DNA of 44,508 nt from Candidatus Symbiothrix sp. (GTDB taxonomy: Bacteria > Bacteroidota > Bacteroidia > Bacteroidales > Azobacteroidaceae), in NCBI GenBank assembly GCA_031261295.1, contig JAISKT010000027.1:1-44508 (forward strand). The letters run 5' to 3'. Below the pieces are notes generated by a model. The model was given only the letters and a program-made list of their open reading frames with translations. It did not search any database and was not told the DNA's origin. A program made the position numbers and the translations under genes. Below are positions 31,046 to 39,981 of the stretch, in pieces (the first letter of the stretch is position 1; the number at the start of each line of letters is the position of its first letter).

Positions 31046-33088
31046 ATGAAGCTATCCAGGATAAAGAGAATAATAGTTGTATTTGCTTTGCTGTGCGCGG
31101 GTTTTGCCATGCAGGCGCAGGTAAATACCAACCGGGTGCTTGCCATTGGCAAGAATGCCCTGTATTTTGAAGATTATGTCCTTTCGATTCAATATTTTAA
31201 TCAAGTCATCAAATCCAAACCGTATTTGGCGGAGCCTTACCTCTACCGGGCGATGGCTAAATTCAGTCTGGATGATTACAAAGGCGCCGAAGCCGACCTT
31301 ACGTTGTGCATCGAACGGAATCCGTTTTTGGTATCGGCCTATCAATGTCGGGGCGCCGCCCGGCAAAACTTAGGTAATTTTGAAGGAGCCATCGAGGATT
31401 ACAACAAGGGATTGGAGTTTCGTCCCGAAGACAGACAGATGTTGCTCAACAAATCCATTGCGTTCGCGCAATTGAAAGCATACGAACCCGCCATTACGAC
31501 CTTGGATTTGTTGGTGAAATATCAACCGAAATTCACGCAGGCGTACTTGGCCCGGGGTTCGGTATTCAGTGAAAAAGGCGATACAACGCGGGCTTTTGTG
31601 GATTATGATAAAGCCTTGGAATTGGATAAATATTACGCGCCGGCTTATGCCCAACGGGCGATGCTTTATTTTCAAAAAGAAGAATATGCCTCCGCCTTGA
31701 AGGACTTCGATCAGGCTATCCATTTAGAAACCAAGCAACCGGGCTATCATATCAACCGGGGATTGGTGCGCTTTCATTTGAATGACTTGCGGGGTGCGAT
31801 GGACGATTACGACAAGGTAGTCAACCTGGATGCCAACAATCTGATTGCCCGCTTCAACCGGGGACTGCTCCGCTCGCAGGTGGCCGACCTTTACGGCGCG
31901 TTGGAAGATTTTGACAAGGTAATAGAGTTGGAACCGGATAACTTCATGGCCATCTACAACCGGGCTATTTTGAATGAAGAAGCGCGGAACTACCGCAATG
32001 CAGTGGCCGATTTGGATAAGGTGCTCAACGAATATCCCAATTTTGTACCCGCTTATTATTTCCGGGCGGAAATCAAACGGAAAATGAACGACGTGAAAGG
32101 CGCCGACCGGGATTATTGGTACGCCTACGATTTGGAACAAAACCTTCGCAAGCAAAGGGAACAAGGCAAAATCATCACAGGAAAAGAAGTGTTGGATTCC
32201 GATGAAATGGCGGATAATGCGGGGGAAGGAAACAAAACACGGGAGAAATCCGATAAGGATATAGCCAAGTTCAGCCGCTTGGTGGTGTATGATAAAGACG
32301 AAGAATTGCAATCCAAATACAAGAATGAAATCCGCGGACGGGTGCAGGACAAACAGGTGAAAGTGGATTTGGAACCGCAATTCATCATTACCTATTATGA
32401 CAACCTGAATGTGCTTGAAAATTCGATTTCCCATACGGACAAGTTCGTTTCGGATTATAACAATCAACGGATTTTGTATTACCAACTGAAAATTGTTAAT
32501 CACGAAGTACCTCTGACAGATGACCAAGCTGCTTATCATTTCCAATCCATCGACCATTACTCGTTGGTTTTAGACCGCAATCCGGCGGATGTGAATGCGT
32601 ATTTTGGACGGGCATTGGATTTTATGGTGTTGCAGGACTTGTCGGAAGCGATTGACGATTTCGGGCGGGTGGTTACCTATAATCCAAATTTTTTCATGGC
32701 CTATTTCAACCGTGCGGTCGTGCGGCACAAACAAATGGAAATCGCTGAGTATAAGGAGAATAATTCGGATGATGATACGAAAAAAAGTTTCGAATTCAAT
32801 CTAATCATGCGGGATTATGAAACGGTCATCCAATTGAATCCCGATTTTGTGTATGCGTATTACAACCGGGGAAATATCCGTTGCCTGCAAAAAGATTACC
32901 GAGCCGCTCTGGCCGATTACAACGAAGCCATCAAACGGAATCCCGACTTTGCGGAAGCCTATTTCAACCGCGGCTTAACCCGTCTGTACTTAGGAGATAC
33001 CAACAAAGGAATCGAAGATTTGAGCAAAGCCGGAGAATTAGGCATGATAGACGCCTACGGCATCATCAAAAAAATGACAGCCAATTAG
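31046..33088 (+). CDS. Secreted/periplasmic tetratricopeptide repeat (TPR) protein
   Basis: 680 aa from the ATG at 31046. This start is chosen because MKLSRIKRIIVVFALLCAGF is a signal peptide, and the upstream ATG at 31010 overlaps the promoter. It has an N-terminal array of about 10 TPRs (residues about 30-370; recurring A..Y..RA......D..GA..D......E..P.), a charged linker (about 375-465, rich in Lys/Asp/Glu), and a second TPR block (about 500-680; NPDFVYAYYNRGNI, NPDFAEAYFNRGLTRLYLGD). TPR arrays scaffold protein-protein contacts; in Bacteroidota such exported TPR proteins are common and mostly uncharacterised. No enzymatic domain is seen. It converges with argS across a heptamer-rich inverted repeat. 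Confidence 0.88.
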   Translation: MKLSRIKRIIVVFALLCAGFAMQAQVNTNRVLAIGKNALYFEDYVLSIQYFNQVIKSKPYLAEPYLYRAMAKFSLDDYKGAEADLTLCIERNPFLVSAYQCRGAARQNLGNFEGAIEDYNKGLEFRPEDRQMLLNKSIAFAQLKAYEPAITTLDLLVKYQPKFTQAYLARGSVFSEKGDTTRAFVDYDKALELDKYYAPAYAQRAMLYFQKEEYASALKDFDQAIHLETKQPGYHINRGLVRFHLNDLRGAMDDYDKVVNLDANNLIARFNRGLLRSQVADLYGALEDFDKVIELEPDNFMAIYNRAILNEEARNYRNAVADLDKVLNEYPNFVPAYYFRAEIKRKMNDVKGADRDYWYAYDLEQNLRKQREQGKIITGKEVLDSDEMADNAGEGNKTREKSDKDIAKFSRLVVYDKDEELQSKYKNEIRGRVQDKQVKVDLEPQFIITYYDNLNVLENSISHTDKFVSDYNNQRILYYQLKIVNHEVPLTDDQAAYHFQSIDHYSLVLDRNPADVNAYFGRALDFMVLQDLSEAIDDFGRVVTYNPNFFMAYFNRAVVRHKQMEIAEYKENNSDDDTKKSFEFNLIMRDYETVIQLNPDFVYAYYNRGNIRCLQKDYRAALADYNEAIKRNPDFAEAYFNRGLTRLYLGDTNKGIEDLSKAGELGMIDAYGIIKKMTAN

Positions 33089-33196
33089 AGAACTAAAAAC
33101 TAAAAACTAAAAACTAAAAGTTGCGCGAAGCGCGGTAATAAACAGGCGTCAGCCAACTTTTAGGTTTTAGTTCTTAGGTCTTAGTTTTTAGTTCTC
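33088..33196. repeat. Inverted repeat built of CTAARAM heptamers between convergent genes
   Basis: The left arm (33088-33123) holds four 7-nt units (CTAAAAA x3, CTAAAAG). The right arm (33154-33196), read on the other strand, holds five related units (CTAAAAA, CTAAGAC, CTAAGAA, CTAAAAC, CTAAAAG). Outer ends GAGAAC/GTTCTC and inner ends AAAGTTG/CAACTTT match. The arms reach into both stop codons. A small CGC-GAA-GCG hairpin lies in the 30-nt centre. It could act as a bidirectional terminator. Confidence 0.7.
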
Positions 33197-34973
33197 ACAT
33201 GCGTTCGGGGACGTTGATGCCGAGGAGTGAAAAGCCGGTTTGAATGATTCTTCCGATGTTTTGGGACAGCACCAATCGGAATTTCCTCAGTTCTTCGTTT
33301 TCTTCTTTCAAGATAGGATAATCGTGATAGAATTGATTGTATTCTTTTACTAAATCGTAGATATAGTTAGCGATTACCGCGGGGCTGAACGTATCGCCGG
33401 CTTCCTGCACAATAGCCGGAAATTCCGCTATTATTTGAATGAGGTTTTCTTCTTTTTCGCTGATCGGAACACACACATTGATTTGTTCCTGCGCATAAAA
33501 AGTTGCGTCTTTCCGCCTCAAAACCGATTGGATACGCGCGTAAGTATATTGGATGAAAGAGCCGGTATTCCCGTTGAAATCGATAGATTCTTTCGGATTG
33601 AAGACCATATTTTTACGCGGATCGACTTTCAGGATAAAGTATTTCAAGGCGCCCAAACCGACCGTCCGGGATACTTCGTTGGCTTCTTCTTCGGTGTATC
33701 CGTCCAATTTCCCTAACTCTTTGGAAGTGTCCCGCGCCGTTTGAATCATTTCTTCGATTAAATCGTCTGCATCTACGACCGTTCCTTCACGGGATTTCAT
33801 TTTTCCTTCGGGAAGTTCCACCATGCCATACGAGAAATGCACCAAATCTTTTCCGAAGGCAAATCCCAATTTATCCAACAACAAGGAAAGTACCTGGAAA
33901 TGATAATTTTGTTCATTTCCCACTACATAAACCATTTTATCAATGGGATAATCGTCGAAACGCAATTTGGCCGTTCCAATATCCTGAGTCATGTAAACCG
34001 AAGTGCCGTCGCTACGAAGCAACAATTTTTCGTCCAATCCGTCGGCTGTTAAATCGGCCCAGACCGAACCGTCTTCTTTTGAATAGAAAACACCCTTTTT
34101 AAGTCCTTCCAAGACTTTTTCCTTGCCTTCGAGGTAGGTTTTGGATTCGTAATAAATCTTATCGAAATCGACTCCCAATGCTTTGTACGTTTCGTCAAAA
34201 CCGGCATACACCCAGGAATTCATCTTTTCCCACAGGGCAACGGTTTCAAAATCACCGGCTTCCCATTTCCGCAACATTTCCCGCGCTTCGGCCATCAGGG
34301 AAGAACGTTCTTCCGCTTCCTTTCGCGTCAAACCGGAGGCTTCCAGTTCGGCCAGTTCCTTTTTATATTCCTGATCGAATTTTACATAATAATCTCCAAT
34401 CAAATGATCGCCTTTTTTTCCGGTGGAATCGGGTGTTTCGCCGTTTCCCCAGGTTTTCCACGCCAACATGGATTTGCAGATATGAATGCCCCGGTCGTTC
34501 ACGATATTCGTCTTCACTACCCTATTCCCATTGGCTTTCAGGATTTCAGAAATACTGTAACCTAACAGATTGTTGCGGATATGGCCCAAATGAAGCGGTT
34601 TATTGGTATTGGGAGAAGAATATTCAATCATCACGAGAGGCGCATTTTTGCCTGCTTCCCTTGTTCCATACTTCGGAGTCCGATGAATATCATTCAAAAT
34701 ATTGATCCAATACGCCGGAGCAATGGTGAGGTTCAAAAATCCCTTGATGACATTGAACTCCGAGATAGACGGTTGATTAGCAATCAAGTACTCCCCTATT
34801 TCCGTTGCGGTCTGTTCCGGATTTTTCTTAGAAATTTTTAATAAAGGAAAAACCACTAAGGTCAGATGGCCTTTGAATTCTTTCTTTGTTTTCTGTAACT
34901 GGATGGCAGATTCCGGGATTTTCTCGGCATACAAGCGTTCCAAGTCCTGTTGGATGAGTTGTTGAATATTCAT
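33195..34973 (-). CDS. argS: Arginyl-tRNA synthetase
   Basis: 592 aa from the ATG at 34973. This start is chosen because MNIQQLIQQDLERLY begins the usual Arg-tRNA synthetase N-terminal domain, and the 70 codons upstream overlap the preceding gene. It is a class I synthetase: the HIGH motif appears as H128-L-G-H131 within SSPNTNKPLHLGH. The KMSKS region appears as MKSREGTVV, as in many ArgRS. The C-terminal anticodon-binding (DALR) region ends in GFSLLGINVPERM. It charges tRNA-Arg in the cytoplasm. It starts 1 nt after the stop of the purF-like gene, so the two form an operon read leftward. Length is normal for the family. Confidence 0.97.
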   Translation of the reverse strand: MNIQQLIQQDLERLYAEKIPESAIQLQKTKKEFKGHLTLVVFPLLKISKKNPEQTATEIGEYLIANQPSISEFNVIKGFLNLTIAPAYWINILNDIHRTPKYGTREAGKNAPLVMIEYSSPNTNKPLHLGHIRNNLLGYSISEILKANGNRVVKTNIVNDRGIHICKSMLAWKTWGNGETPDSTGKKGDHLIGDYYVKFDQEYKKELAELEASGLTRKEAEERSSLMAEAREMLRKWEAGDFETVALWEKMNSWVYAGFDETYKALGVDFDKIYYESKTYLEGKEKVLEGLKKGVFYSKEDGSVWADLTADGLDEKLLLRSDGTSVYMTQDIGTAKLRFDDYPIDKMVYVVGNEQNYHFQVLSLLLDKLGFAFGKDLVHFSYGMVELPEGKMKSREGTVVDADDLIEEMIQTARDTSKELGKLDGYTEEEANEVSRTVGLGALKYFILKVDPRKNMVFNPKESIDFNGNTGSFIQYTYARIQSVLRRKDATFYAQEQINVCVPISEKEENLIQIIAEFPAIVQEAGDTFSPAVIANYIYDLVKEYNQFYHDYPILKEENEELRKFRLVLSQNIGRIIQTGFSLLGINVPERM

Positions 34974-34974
34974 A

Positions 34975-36837
34975 TTACTGTTCCTTGCTTTCGTAGTATT
35001 TGACAAACGACCGGACGACGATTTTGTTTCCTCCGGGCGTGGGATAATTTCCTGAAAAATACCAATCCCCTTTGTGGTTGGGACAGGCTTCGTGCAGCCC
35101 TTCCAACGATTGATAGACAATCTCAATGGGAGTGGTGATATCCTCGGGCGTGAGTATTTCGGCGATTTTAGCCGAAATTTCATCCGCCGTAAACGGACGG
35201 TAAATATCTTTCACATAATTGACGACTTGCTCTTTGGGCAAATCCACTTGCGCTTTGCATTTTTGGTAGATTTCATCGATGATATGCTGCATTCCGCGTT
35301 CCTTCAATAAGGCAATCGCCGCACGAAAAGCCACAAATTCATCCATCCGGTTCATGTCGATGCCGTAGCAATCGGGGTACCGCACTTGGGGCGAAGAAGA
35401 GACAATGACGATTTTCTTGGGTTCCAGCCGGTCCAGTATCTTGATGATACTCTGTTTCAACGTAGTTCCGCGAACAATACTGTCGTCAATGACCACCAGA
35501 TTGTCGGTTTTGGCTTTGATGGAACCGTAGGTTATATCGTACACGTGAGCGGCCAATTCATCGCGACTGTCGCCTTCGGCAATGAAAGTACGCAACTTAA
35601 TGTCTTGGAGCGCCACTTTTTCCTGACGCACTTTCATCGAAAGAATCCGCTCCAAATCATCTTCCGTCAATTCATGCACGTGTTTTTTTATGAGATGTTT
35701 CTTTTGCTCATCCATATACGATTCAAAGCCTTCCATCATCCCGTAAAACGCCACTTCCGCAGTGTTGGGAATAAAGGAAAAAACCGTATGTTCCAAATCA
35801 TTGTCAATGGATTTAAGAATCGGATCCAGAAGTAGTTTGCCCAACATCTTCCGTTCCTGATAAATATCTTTGTCGGAACCGCGGGAGAAATAAATCCGCT
35901 CAAAAGAACAGGGAGTGACCGTTTCCACTTCCTGAATTTGTTCCAGGACGATTTCGCCGTTTTGTTTCACGATAAAAGCCTGTCCCGGCTGAAGTTCCCG
36001 GACATCTTCCGTTTTTACATTCATCACCGTTTGGATAACCGGCCGTTCGGAAGCGACTACCGCTATTTCGTCATCGTGGTAATAATAAGCCGGACGAATA
36101 CCATGCGGATCGCGAAAAGCAAACATATCCGTATTGCCCGTTGCCCCGCAAATAACGTATCCGCCGTCCCAGGTTTGTGCCGAACGGCGTAGAACATATC
36201 CCAAATCGACATTTTCGGCAATTTTCTTATTCCGGGCCGGACCGTCTTTCAATTTCAATTTGTATAATTCATATAAATGCTGCACTTCCCGGTCCAAGTA
36301 ATTCCCCATCATTTCCAGCATCATCAAGGTGTCGGAATATAAACGCGGATGTTGCCCCTGGTCCACCAATTGCTGGAATATTTCATCTACATTCGTGAGG
36401 TTGAAATTTCCACACAGCATCAAACTGCGGGAACGCCAGTTATTGCGCCGCAAAAAAGGATGAATATAAGCCATCCCGGAACGCCCGGTGGTGCTGTAGC
36501 GCAAATGGCCCATATATACTTCGCCGCAAAAAGGGATATTTTCGTAAGGAGTATCCGGCGGCGTTTGTGAGATTGAGTCGTATGTATTTTCAAAAACTTC
36601 TTTGATGGCGCCGCTGCCCATAGCCCTTTCCCGAAAAATGTATTCGGTTCCGGGAGTGGCTTTTGCGCTCACACAACCGATTCCGGCGCCTTCCTGTCCG
36701 CGATTGTGTTGTTTTTCCATTAAAAGATAAAGCTTGTTCAGACCGTACTGCCAAGTACCATATTTATTCACATAATACTCAATCGGTTTTAACAGGCGGA
36801 CTAACGCTATGCCGCATTCGTGCTTAAGTTGTTCCAT
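34975..36837 (-). CDS. Amidophosphoribosyltransferase-like protein (long PurF form)
   Basis: 620 aa from the ATG at 36837 (MEQLKHECGIALVRL). A TTG start further upstream would fall inside the -7 box. Cys8 in ECGIA corresponds to the N-terminal nucleophile cysteine of class II glutamine amidotransferases after removal of a short propeptide, and KQHNRGQEGAG and MGHLRYSTTG match the glutaminase domain. A PRPP-binding loop, VVIDDSIVRGTT, lies near residue 450. Canonical PurF is about 470-500 aa; the extra length lies in insertions (for example about residues 170-215 and after 330) and a C-terminal extension (GDWYFSGNYPTPGGNKIV). By family it would make 5-phosphoribosylamine from PRPP and glutamine in purine synthesis. 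Long forms like this occur in Bacteroidales, and a separate short purF may exist elsewhere in the genome, so I leave the symbol empty. Confidence 0.88.
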   Translation of the reverse strand: MEQLKHECGIALVRLLKPIEYYVNKYGTWQYGLNKLYLLMEKQHNRGQEGAGIGCVSAKATPGTEYIFRERAMGSGAIKEVFENTYDSISQTPPDTPYENIPFCGEVYMGHLRYSTTGRSGMAYIHPFLRRNNWRSRSLMLCGNFNLTNVDEIFQQLVDQGQHPRLYSDTLMMLEMMGNYLDREVQHLYELYKLKLKDGPARNKKIAENVDLGYVLRRSAQTWDGGYVICGATGNTDMFAFRDPHGIRPAYYYHDDEIAVVASERPVIQTVMNVKTEDVRELQPGQAFIVKQNGEIVLEQIQEVETVTPCSFERIYFSRGSDKDIYQERKMLGKLLLDPILKSIDNDLEHTVFSFIPNTAEVAFYGMMEGFESYMDEQKKHLIKKHVHELTEDDLERILSMKVRQEKVALQDIKLRTFIAEGDSRDELAAHVYDITYGSIKAKTDNLVVIDDSIVRGTTLKQSIIKILDRLEPKKIVIVSSSPQVRYPDCYGIDMNRMDEFVAFRAAIALLKERGMQHIIDEIYQKCKAQVDLPKEQVVNYVKDIYRPFTADEISAKIAEILTPEDITTPIEIVYQSLEGLHEACPNHKGDWYFSGNYPTPGGNKIVVRSFVKYYESKEQ

Positions 36838-36864
36838 ATAATTTTTGCCCCTTCTAAGGAGTTG

Positions 36865-36872
36865 CAAAGATA
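36865..36872 (-). promoter_or_regulatory. -7 box of the purF-like/argS operon
   Basis: TATCTTTG on the minus strand, 27 nt before the ATG at 36837. No strong TTTG -33 box is visible; the region upstream is T-rich. Confidence 0.6.
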
Positions 36873-36907
36873 GTATTTTCTATTGAGAAAAAATGTGTAT
36901 ATTTACC

Positions 36908-36937
36908 AAATATTTTTATTATCCATTTGATATTTAA
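36908..36937. repeat. 30-nt direct repeat, copy 1
   Basis: AAATATTTTTATTATCC followed by ATTTGATATTTAA, identical to 40762-40791. It holds the inverted pair AAATAT/ATATTT 16 nt apart. It lies between the divergent purF-like and response-regulator promoters. Confidence 0.75.
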
Positions 36938-36941
36938 GTAT

Positions 36942-36949
36942 TACCTTTG
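36942..36949 (+). promoter_or_regulatory. -7 box of the two-component operon
   Basis: TACCTTTG matches TAnnTTTG and lies 44 nt before the response regulator ATG, just downstream of the 30-nt repeat. Confidence 0.5.
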
Positions 36950-36993
36950 CGAAAATATTGCAAGCGAAGCGATAAAAGAAACATCTTTACTTC

Positions 36994-37668
36994 ATGAAGA
37001 TTCTTATTATTGAGGACGAATTGGGATTGGCGCAGAGCATTATGGAATACCTCTCGCAGAAAGACTATGTTTGCGAACACGTTTCAACTGTCGATGAGGC
37101 GATTGAGAAAATTTCGCTCTATTCTTACGATTGTATTTTGTTGGATTTGATGCTCCCCGACGGCAACGGATTGACCGTTTTGGAAACGTTGAAAAAGGAA
37201 AATAAACCGACCGGCGTGATTATCATCTCTGCCAAAGACTCGTTGGACGACAAGATAAAAGGCATTCACATCGGCGCGGATGATTATTTGGCCAAGCCGT
37301 TCCATTTGTCCGAATTGAGCGCACGCATTTTTGCCTTGATTCGCCGGACGCAATATGCGAACAACAACAGCGTACAATCCAATGATTTGAAAATCAATTT
37401 GTTGTCGAAAGAAGTATTCGTCAATGATACAGAAATTATCCTGACCAAGAAAGAATTGGATTTGCTCTTGTTTTTAATCGGCAATAAAAACCGTGTCATT
37501 TCCAAAAATGCCTTGGCGGAACATCTTTCCGGAGATATGGCGGATATGTTGGATAATCATGATTTTGTGTATGCACATATCAAAAACCTGAAAGCCAAAT
37601 TGAGCAAAGCGGGAAGTAAAGATTCAATAAAAACCATCTACGGAATGGGTTACAAATGGGTGGAATGA
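36994..37668 (+). CDS. OmpR-family response regulator
   Basis: A 224-aa protein. The receiver domain (1-115) has the acidic pocket E7-D8, phospho-acceptor D51 (LLDLMLPDGNG), and conserved K101 in LAKPF. The C-terminal winged-helix DNA-binding domain (about 128-224) ends in TIYGMGYKWVE, typical of the OmpR/PhoB class. It is a cytoplasmic transcription factor activated by its histidine kinase, whose ATG overlaps the regulator's TGA (ATGA), so translation is coupled. The target genes cannot be read from the sequence; the 30-nt repeat in its own promoter region is one candidate binding site (inference). Confidence 0.96.
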   Translation: MKILIIEDELGLAQSIMEYLSQKDYVCEHVSTVDEAIEKISLYSYDCILLDLMLPDGNGLTVLETLKKENKPTGVIIISAKDSLDDKIKGIHIGADDYLAKPFHLSELSARIFALIRRTQYANNNSVQSNDLKINLLSKEVFVNDTEIILTKKELDLLLFLIGNKNRVISKNALAEHLSGDMADMLDNHDFVYAHIKNLKAKLSKAGSKDSIKTIYGMGYKWVE

Positions 37669-38741
37669 AAACAAGAAAATTATTAAATAAGACATTACTG
37701 TATTACGTGGGGTTTTGCATCCTCTATTTGTTGCTGACGATCCCTTTGTTTTATTATGCTTCCAACCGGTTTTATGAGCACGAACTGAATGAGTATTTAA
37801 CCGAACGGCAAGAAAAAACGGATGGAATAGACATCCCAAAGATTACCCACGAAGCGCAAGAAATTATTGTGGCTGCCACGTGGCTACAAATGCTCTTTTT
37901 TATTGGTTTAATGCTTGGTTTTGTGTTGATTACCCAATTAGTGATGAAAAGGCTGTGGACACCTTTTTATCAAACCTTGAATCTAATCGAACAATTCAAT
38001 ATCCGGAAAAATGAACTCCCGCCTTTCCCGGAAACAACCATCCGGGAGTTTTCGCAATTGAATAAAGCCTTGGAAAAATTGGTTTCCAACAATTTGCAGG
38101 CTTACAAAACGCAAAAGGAATTTACGGAAAATGCCTCGCATGAAATGCAAACGCCTTTGGCTGTTTTTCAATCCAAATTGGATATTTTGTTGCAACAGCC
38201 CAACCTTTCCGAAGAGCAACTATTTATTATTCAATCGCTTTATGATGTAACCTCCCGTTTGGTGCGAATGAATAAAAACCTGCTTTTGTTAGCAAAAATG
38301 GATAATTTACAGTTTTTGGATACGGAGGCCTTAAATGTTCCTCAAATTATAAGTGAATCTTTGTCGTTTTTATCGGAACAAGCCGAAGCCCATTCCATTC
38401 ATATTGAAATGGATATTGCGGCCGAACAACACCTCGTTCAAGCCAACAAAATATTATTGGAAAGTCTGATAAACAATCTGATAGCCAATGCCATAAAGCA
38501 TAATATACCCAACGGGGCCATTACGATTTCCTTTCAGGATAGCAAACTAACCATTAAAAACACAGGCGTTACCAAAGCATTGGATAAAACGGTATTGTTT
38601 CGCCGGTTTGTCCGGATGAATGAAAGGACAAAAGGCAGCGGGCTGGGACTTGCTATTGTACAGCAGATATGCGGGCTTTATCAGTGGCAGATTGCGTATT
38701 GGTATGAGGATGAAATGCATCAATTTACGGTTAAGTTCTAA
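37665..38741 (+). CDS. Sensor histidine kinase
   Basis: 358 aa from the ATG at 37665, which overlaps the regulator stop codon (ATGA); an in-frame ATG 9 nt upstream is also possible. It has two transmembrane helices (about 9-31 and 72-94) around a short periplasmic loop of about 40 residues, then a HisKA domain with phospho-accepting H159 (ASHEMQTPL) and an ATPase domain with an N box (NNLIANAIKHN) and G2 box GSGLGLAI at about 324. The D/G1 box is atypical: NTGV in place of the usual DxGxGI. The periplasmic loop is too small for a known ligand domain, so the signal may be sensed in the membrane. It forms a cognate pair with the upstream response regulator. Confidence 0.94.
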   Translation: MKTRKLLNKTLLYYVGFCILYLLLTIPLFYYASNRFYEHELNEYLTERQEKTDGIDIPKITHEAQEIIVAATWLQMLFFIGLMLGFVLITQLVMKRLWTPFYQTLNLIEQFNIRKNELPPFPETTIREFSQLNKALEKLVSNNLQAYKTQKEFTENASHEMQTPLAVFQSKLDILLQQPNLSEEQLFIIQSLYDVTSRLVRMNKNLLLLAKMDNLQFLDTEALNVPQIISESLSFLSEQAEAHSIHIEMDIAAEQHLVQANKILLESLINNLIANAIKHNIPNGAITISFQDSKLTIKNTGVTKALDKTVLFRRFVRMNERTKGSGLGLAIVQQICGLYQWQIAYWYEDEMHQFTVKF

Positions 38742-38806
38742 ATTCATTTTGTATATTCGACTTTGTATGAGCCGCCGGCTGATGTCCATAAAGATAATAC
38801 AAAAAC

Positions 38807-38838
38807 TCAAAATTTCTTCAAAAAATTCACTATATTTG
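38807..38838 (+). promoter_or_regulatory. Promoter of WG-repeat gene with shared upstream 16-mer
   Basis: The 16-nt string TCAAAATTTCTTCAAA (38807-38822) lies 8 nt upstream of the -7 box TATATTTG (38831-38838). The same 16-mer precedes the TonB receptor's -7 box at 41340. The ATG at 38844 is only 5 nt after the box, so the transcript may be leaderless. Confidence 0.5.
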
Positions 38839-38843
38839 CGACT

Positions 38844-39980
38844 ATGATTTCCAACAAATTCATATTGTTATTCGTATTGGAATTTATTTTTGTCTTTAGT
38901 GTTTTTTCGAAAAATCCTCCTATTGACAATCTCACGCCAATTGCCAATCCACCCGTGTTCAATGGCATTTATCAGAATATTAATAATAAACTTTCGTCCA
39001 TATTAGGGTTGGGTTATAATGCAACCGATTTTTTTATAATTGATTATAATGGAAAAAATTCTTTAACAATATCCTATTATACAGAAAACGGCAAGCAGTG
39101 TATTTCGTACAAAAGCAAATTGAAAGGCAATTGTCTTGAAGTGATGTTGGAAAAGAAACGGCATATCTTTCCGCCGTTATATATTCATTATCTCACACAC
39201 AAAATTTATTTAGGCTCAACTGACACAACTGATTTGGCTATCCACTATTATTATAATAATTTTGGTATGATACCTGTATTCGCAGCAGGTGGCAAAGAAG
39301 AGGAAGATTGTTTTTTTAATAAGTATGAAACAAATCAGGAGGGGAATATAACTCCTGTCATAATCAATAATAAATGGGGATTTATCGACTATTTGGAAAA
39401 TATCGTCGTTGAACCGAAATATGAGTTTGTGAGAGTATTTGAATATGAGGTCTCCAGAGTAAAACTTAACGGCAAATGGGGATTGATTAATAAAGAAGGA
39501 AAAGAGATAGTTCCGGCTATATATGATAATATTTACGCATTTGGAAAGGATTCTCTTGCAATGGTATTAATTGACGACTTTACAAAATACATCAATACGT
39601 CGGGCGAAGAAGTAATAAATATAAAAGAGAATGAGAATCAACTATTCCGGTTTTCTGAGAATGGGAAATTCGGCTATGCGTCTAAAAAAGTACTGCTTTA
39701 TCCGCCTATATTTGAAGAAGCTGACGAATACTTCAATAATGTTATCTATACAACCGAATCGAAAGAGGATATTCCGGAAAATCCGGACTATAAACATACG
39801 GTTAGGTACAGAGATCTGAAATATATAAGCGACACTAATCGTTATGCATTTGTGAAATATAATGGTAAATCCTTTTGTGCTGACGAAGCAGGCTACTTGT
39901 ATCAATATAAGAAAAAGAAAGATAAAACAATATTGATAGAAAACTCTAAAATTACAGTAGCAGAGCTAATTGAAGATTGA
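38844..39980 (+). CDS. Exported WG-repeat protein
   Basis: 378 aa from the ATG at 38844, chosen because a hydrophobic signal segment (ISNKFILLFVLEFIFVFSVF) follows at once. It contains WG (KWG-type) repeats in the second half: NNKWGFIDYLENIVVEPKYEFV, NGKWGLINKEGKEIVPAIYDNI, a degenerate one (TKYINTSGEEV), and NGKFGYASKKVLLYPPIFEEA. WG repeats form beta-structured modules of unknown binding function and are common in exported Bacteroidota proteins. The N-terminal half (about 25-180) has no family I recognise. It follows the histidine kinase by about 100 nt with its own promoter, so membership in that operon is doubtful. Base composition is more AT-rich than the operon. The stop is 1 nt from that of the convergent gene. 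Confidence 0.82.
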   Translation: MISNKFILLFVLEFIFVFSVFSKNPPIDNLTPIANPPVFNGIYQNINNKLSSILGLGYNATDFFIIDYNGKNSLTISYYTENGKQCISYKSKLKGNCLEVMLEKKRHIFPPLYIHYLTHKIYLGSTDTTDLAIHYYYNNFGMIPVFAAGGKEEEDCFFNKYETNQEGNITPVIINNKWGFIDYLENIVVEPKYEFVRVFEYEVSRVKLNGKWGLINKEGKEIVPAIYDNIYAFGKDSLAMVLIDDFTKYINTSGEEVINIKENENQLFRFSENGKFGYASKKVLLYPPIFEEADEYFNNVIYTTESKEDIPENPDYKHTVRYRDLKYISDTNRYAFVKYNGKSFCADEAGYLYQYKKKKDKTILIENSKITVAELIED

Positions 39981-39981
39981 A

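Noticed and set aside
31724-32557. 277-codon open frame on the minus strand
   Set aside because: It is wholly antisense to the TPR gene, is rich in hydrophobic residues from mirrored TPR codons, and has no signal, promoter or family pattern.
34178-34705. 175-codon open frame on the + strand
   Set aside because: It lies opposite argS, whose catalytic motifs are intact.
34974-35183. N-terminal extension of argS by 70 codons
   Set aside because: It would overlap the purF-like coding sequence, has no ArgRS similarity, and a normal start lies 1 nt after the upstream stop.
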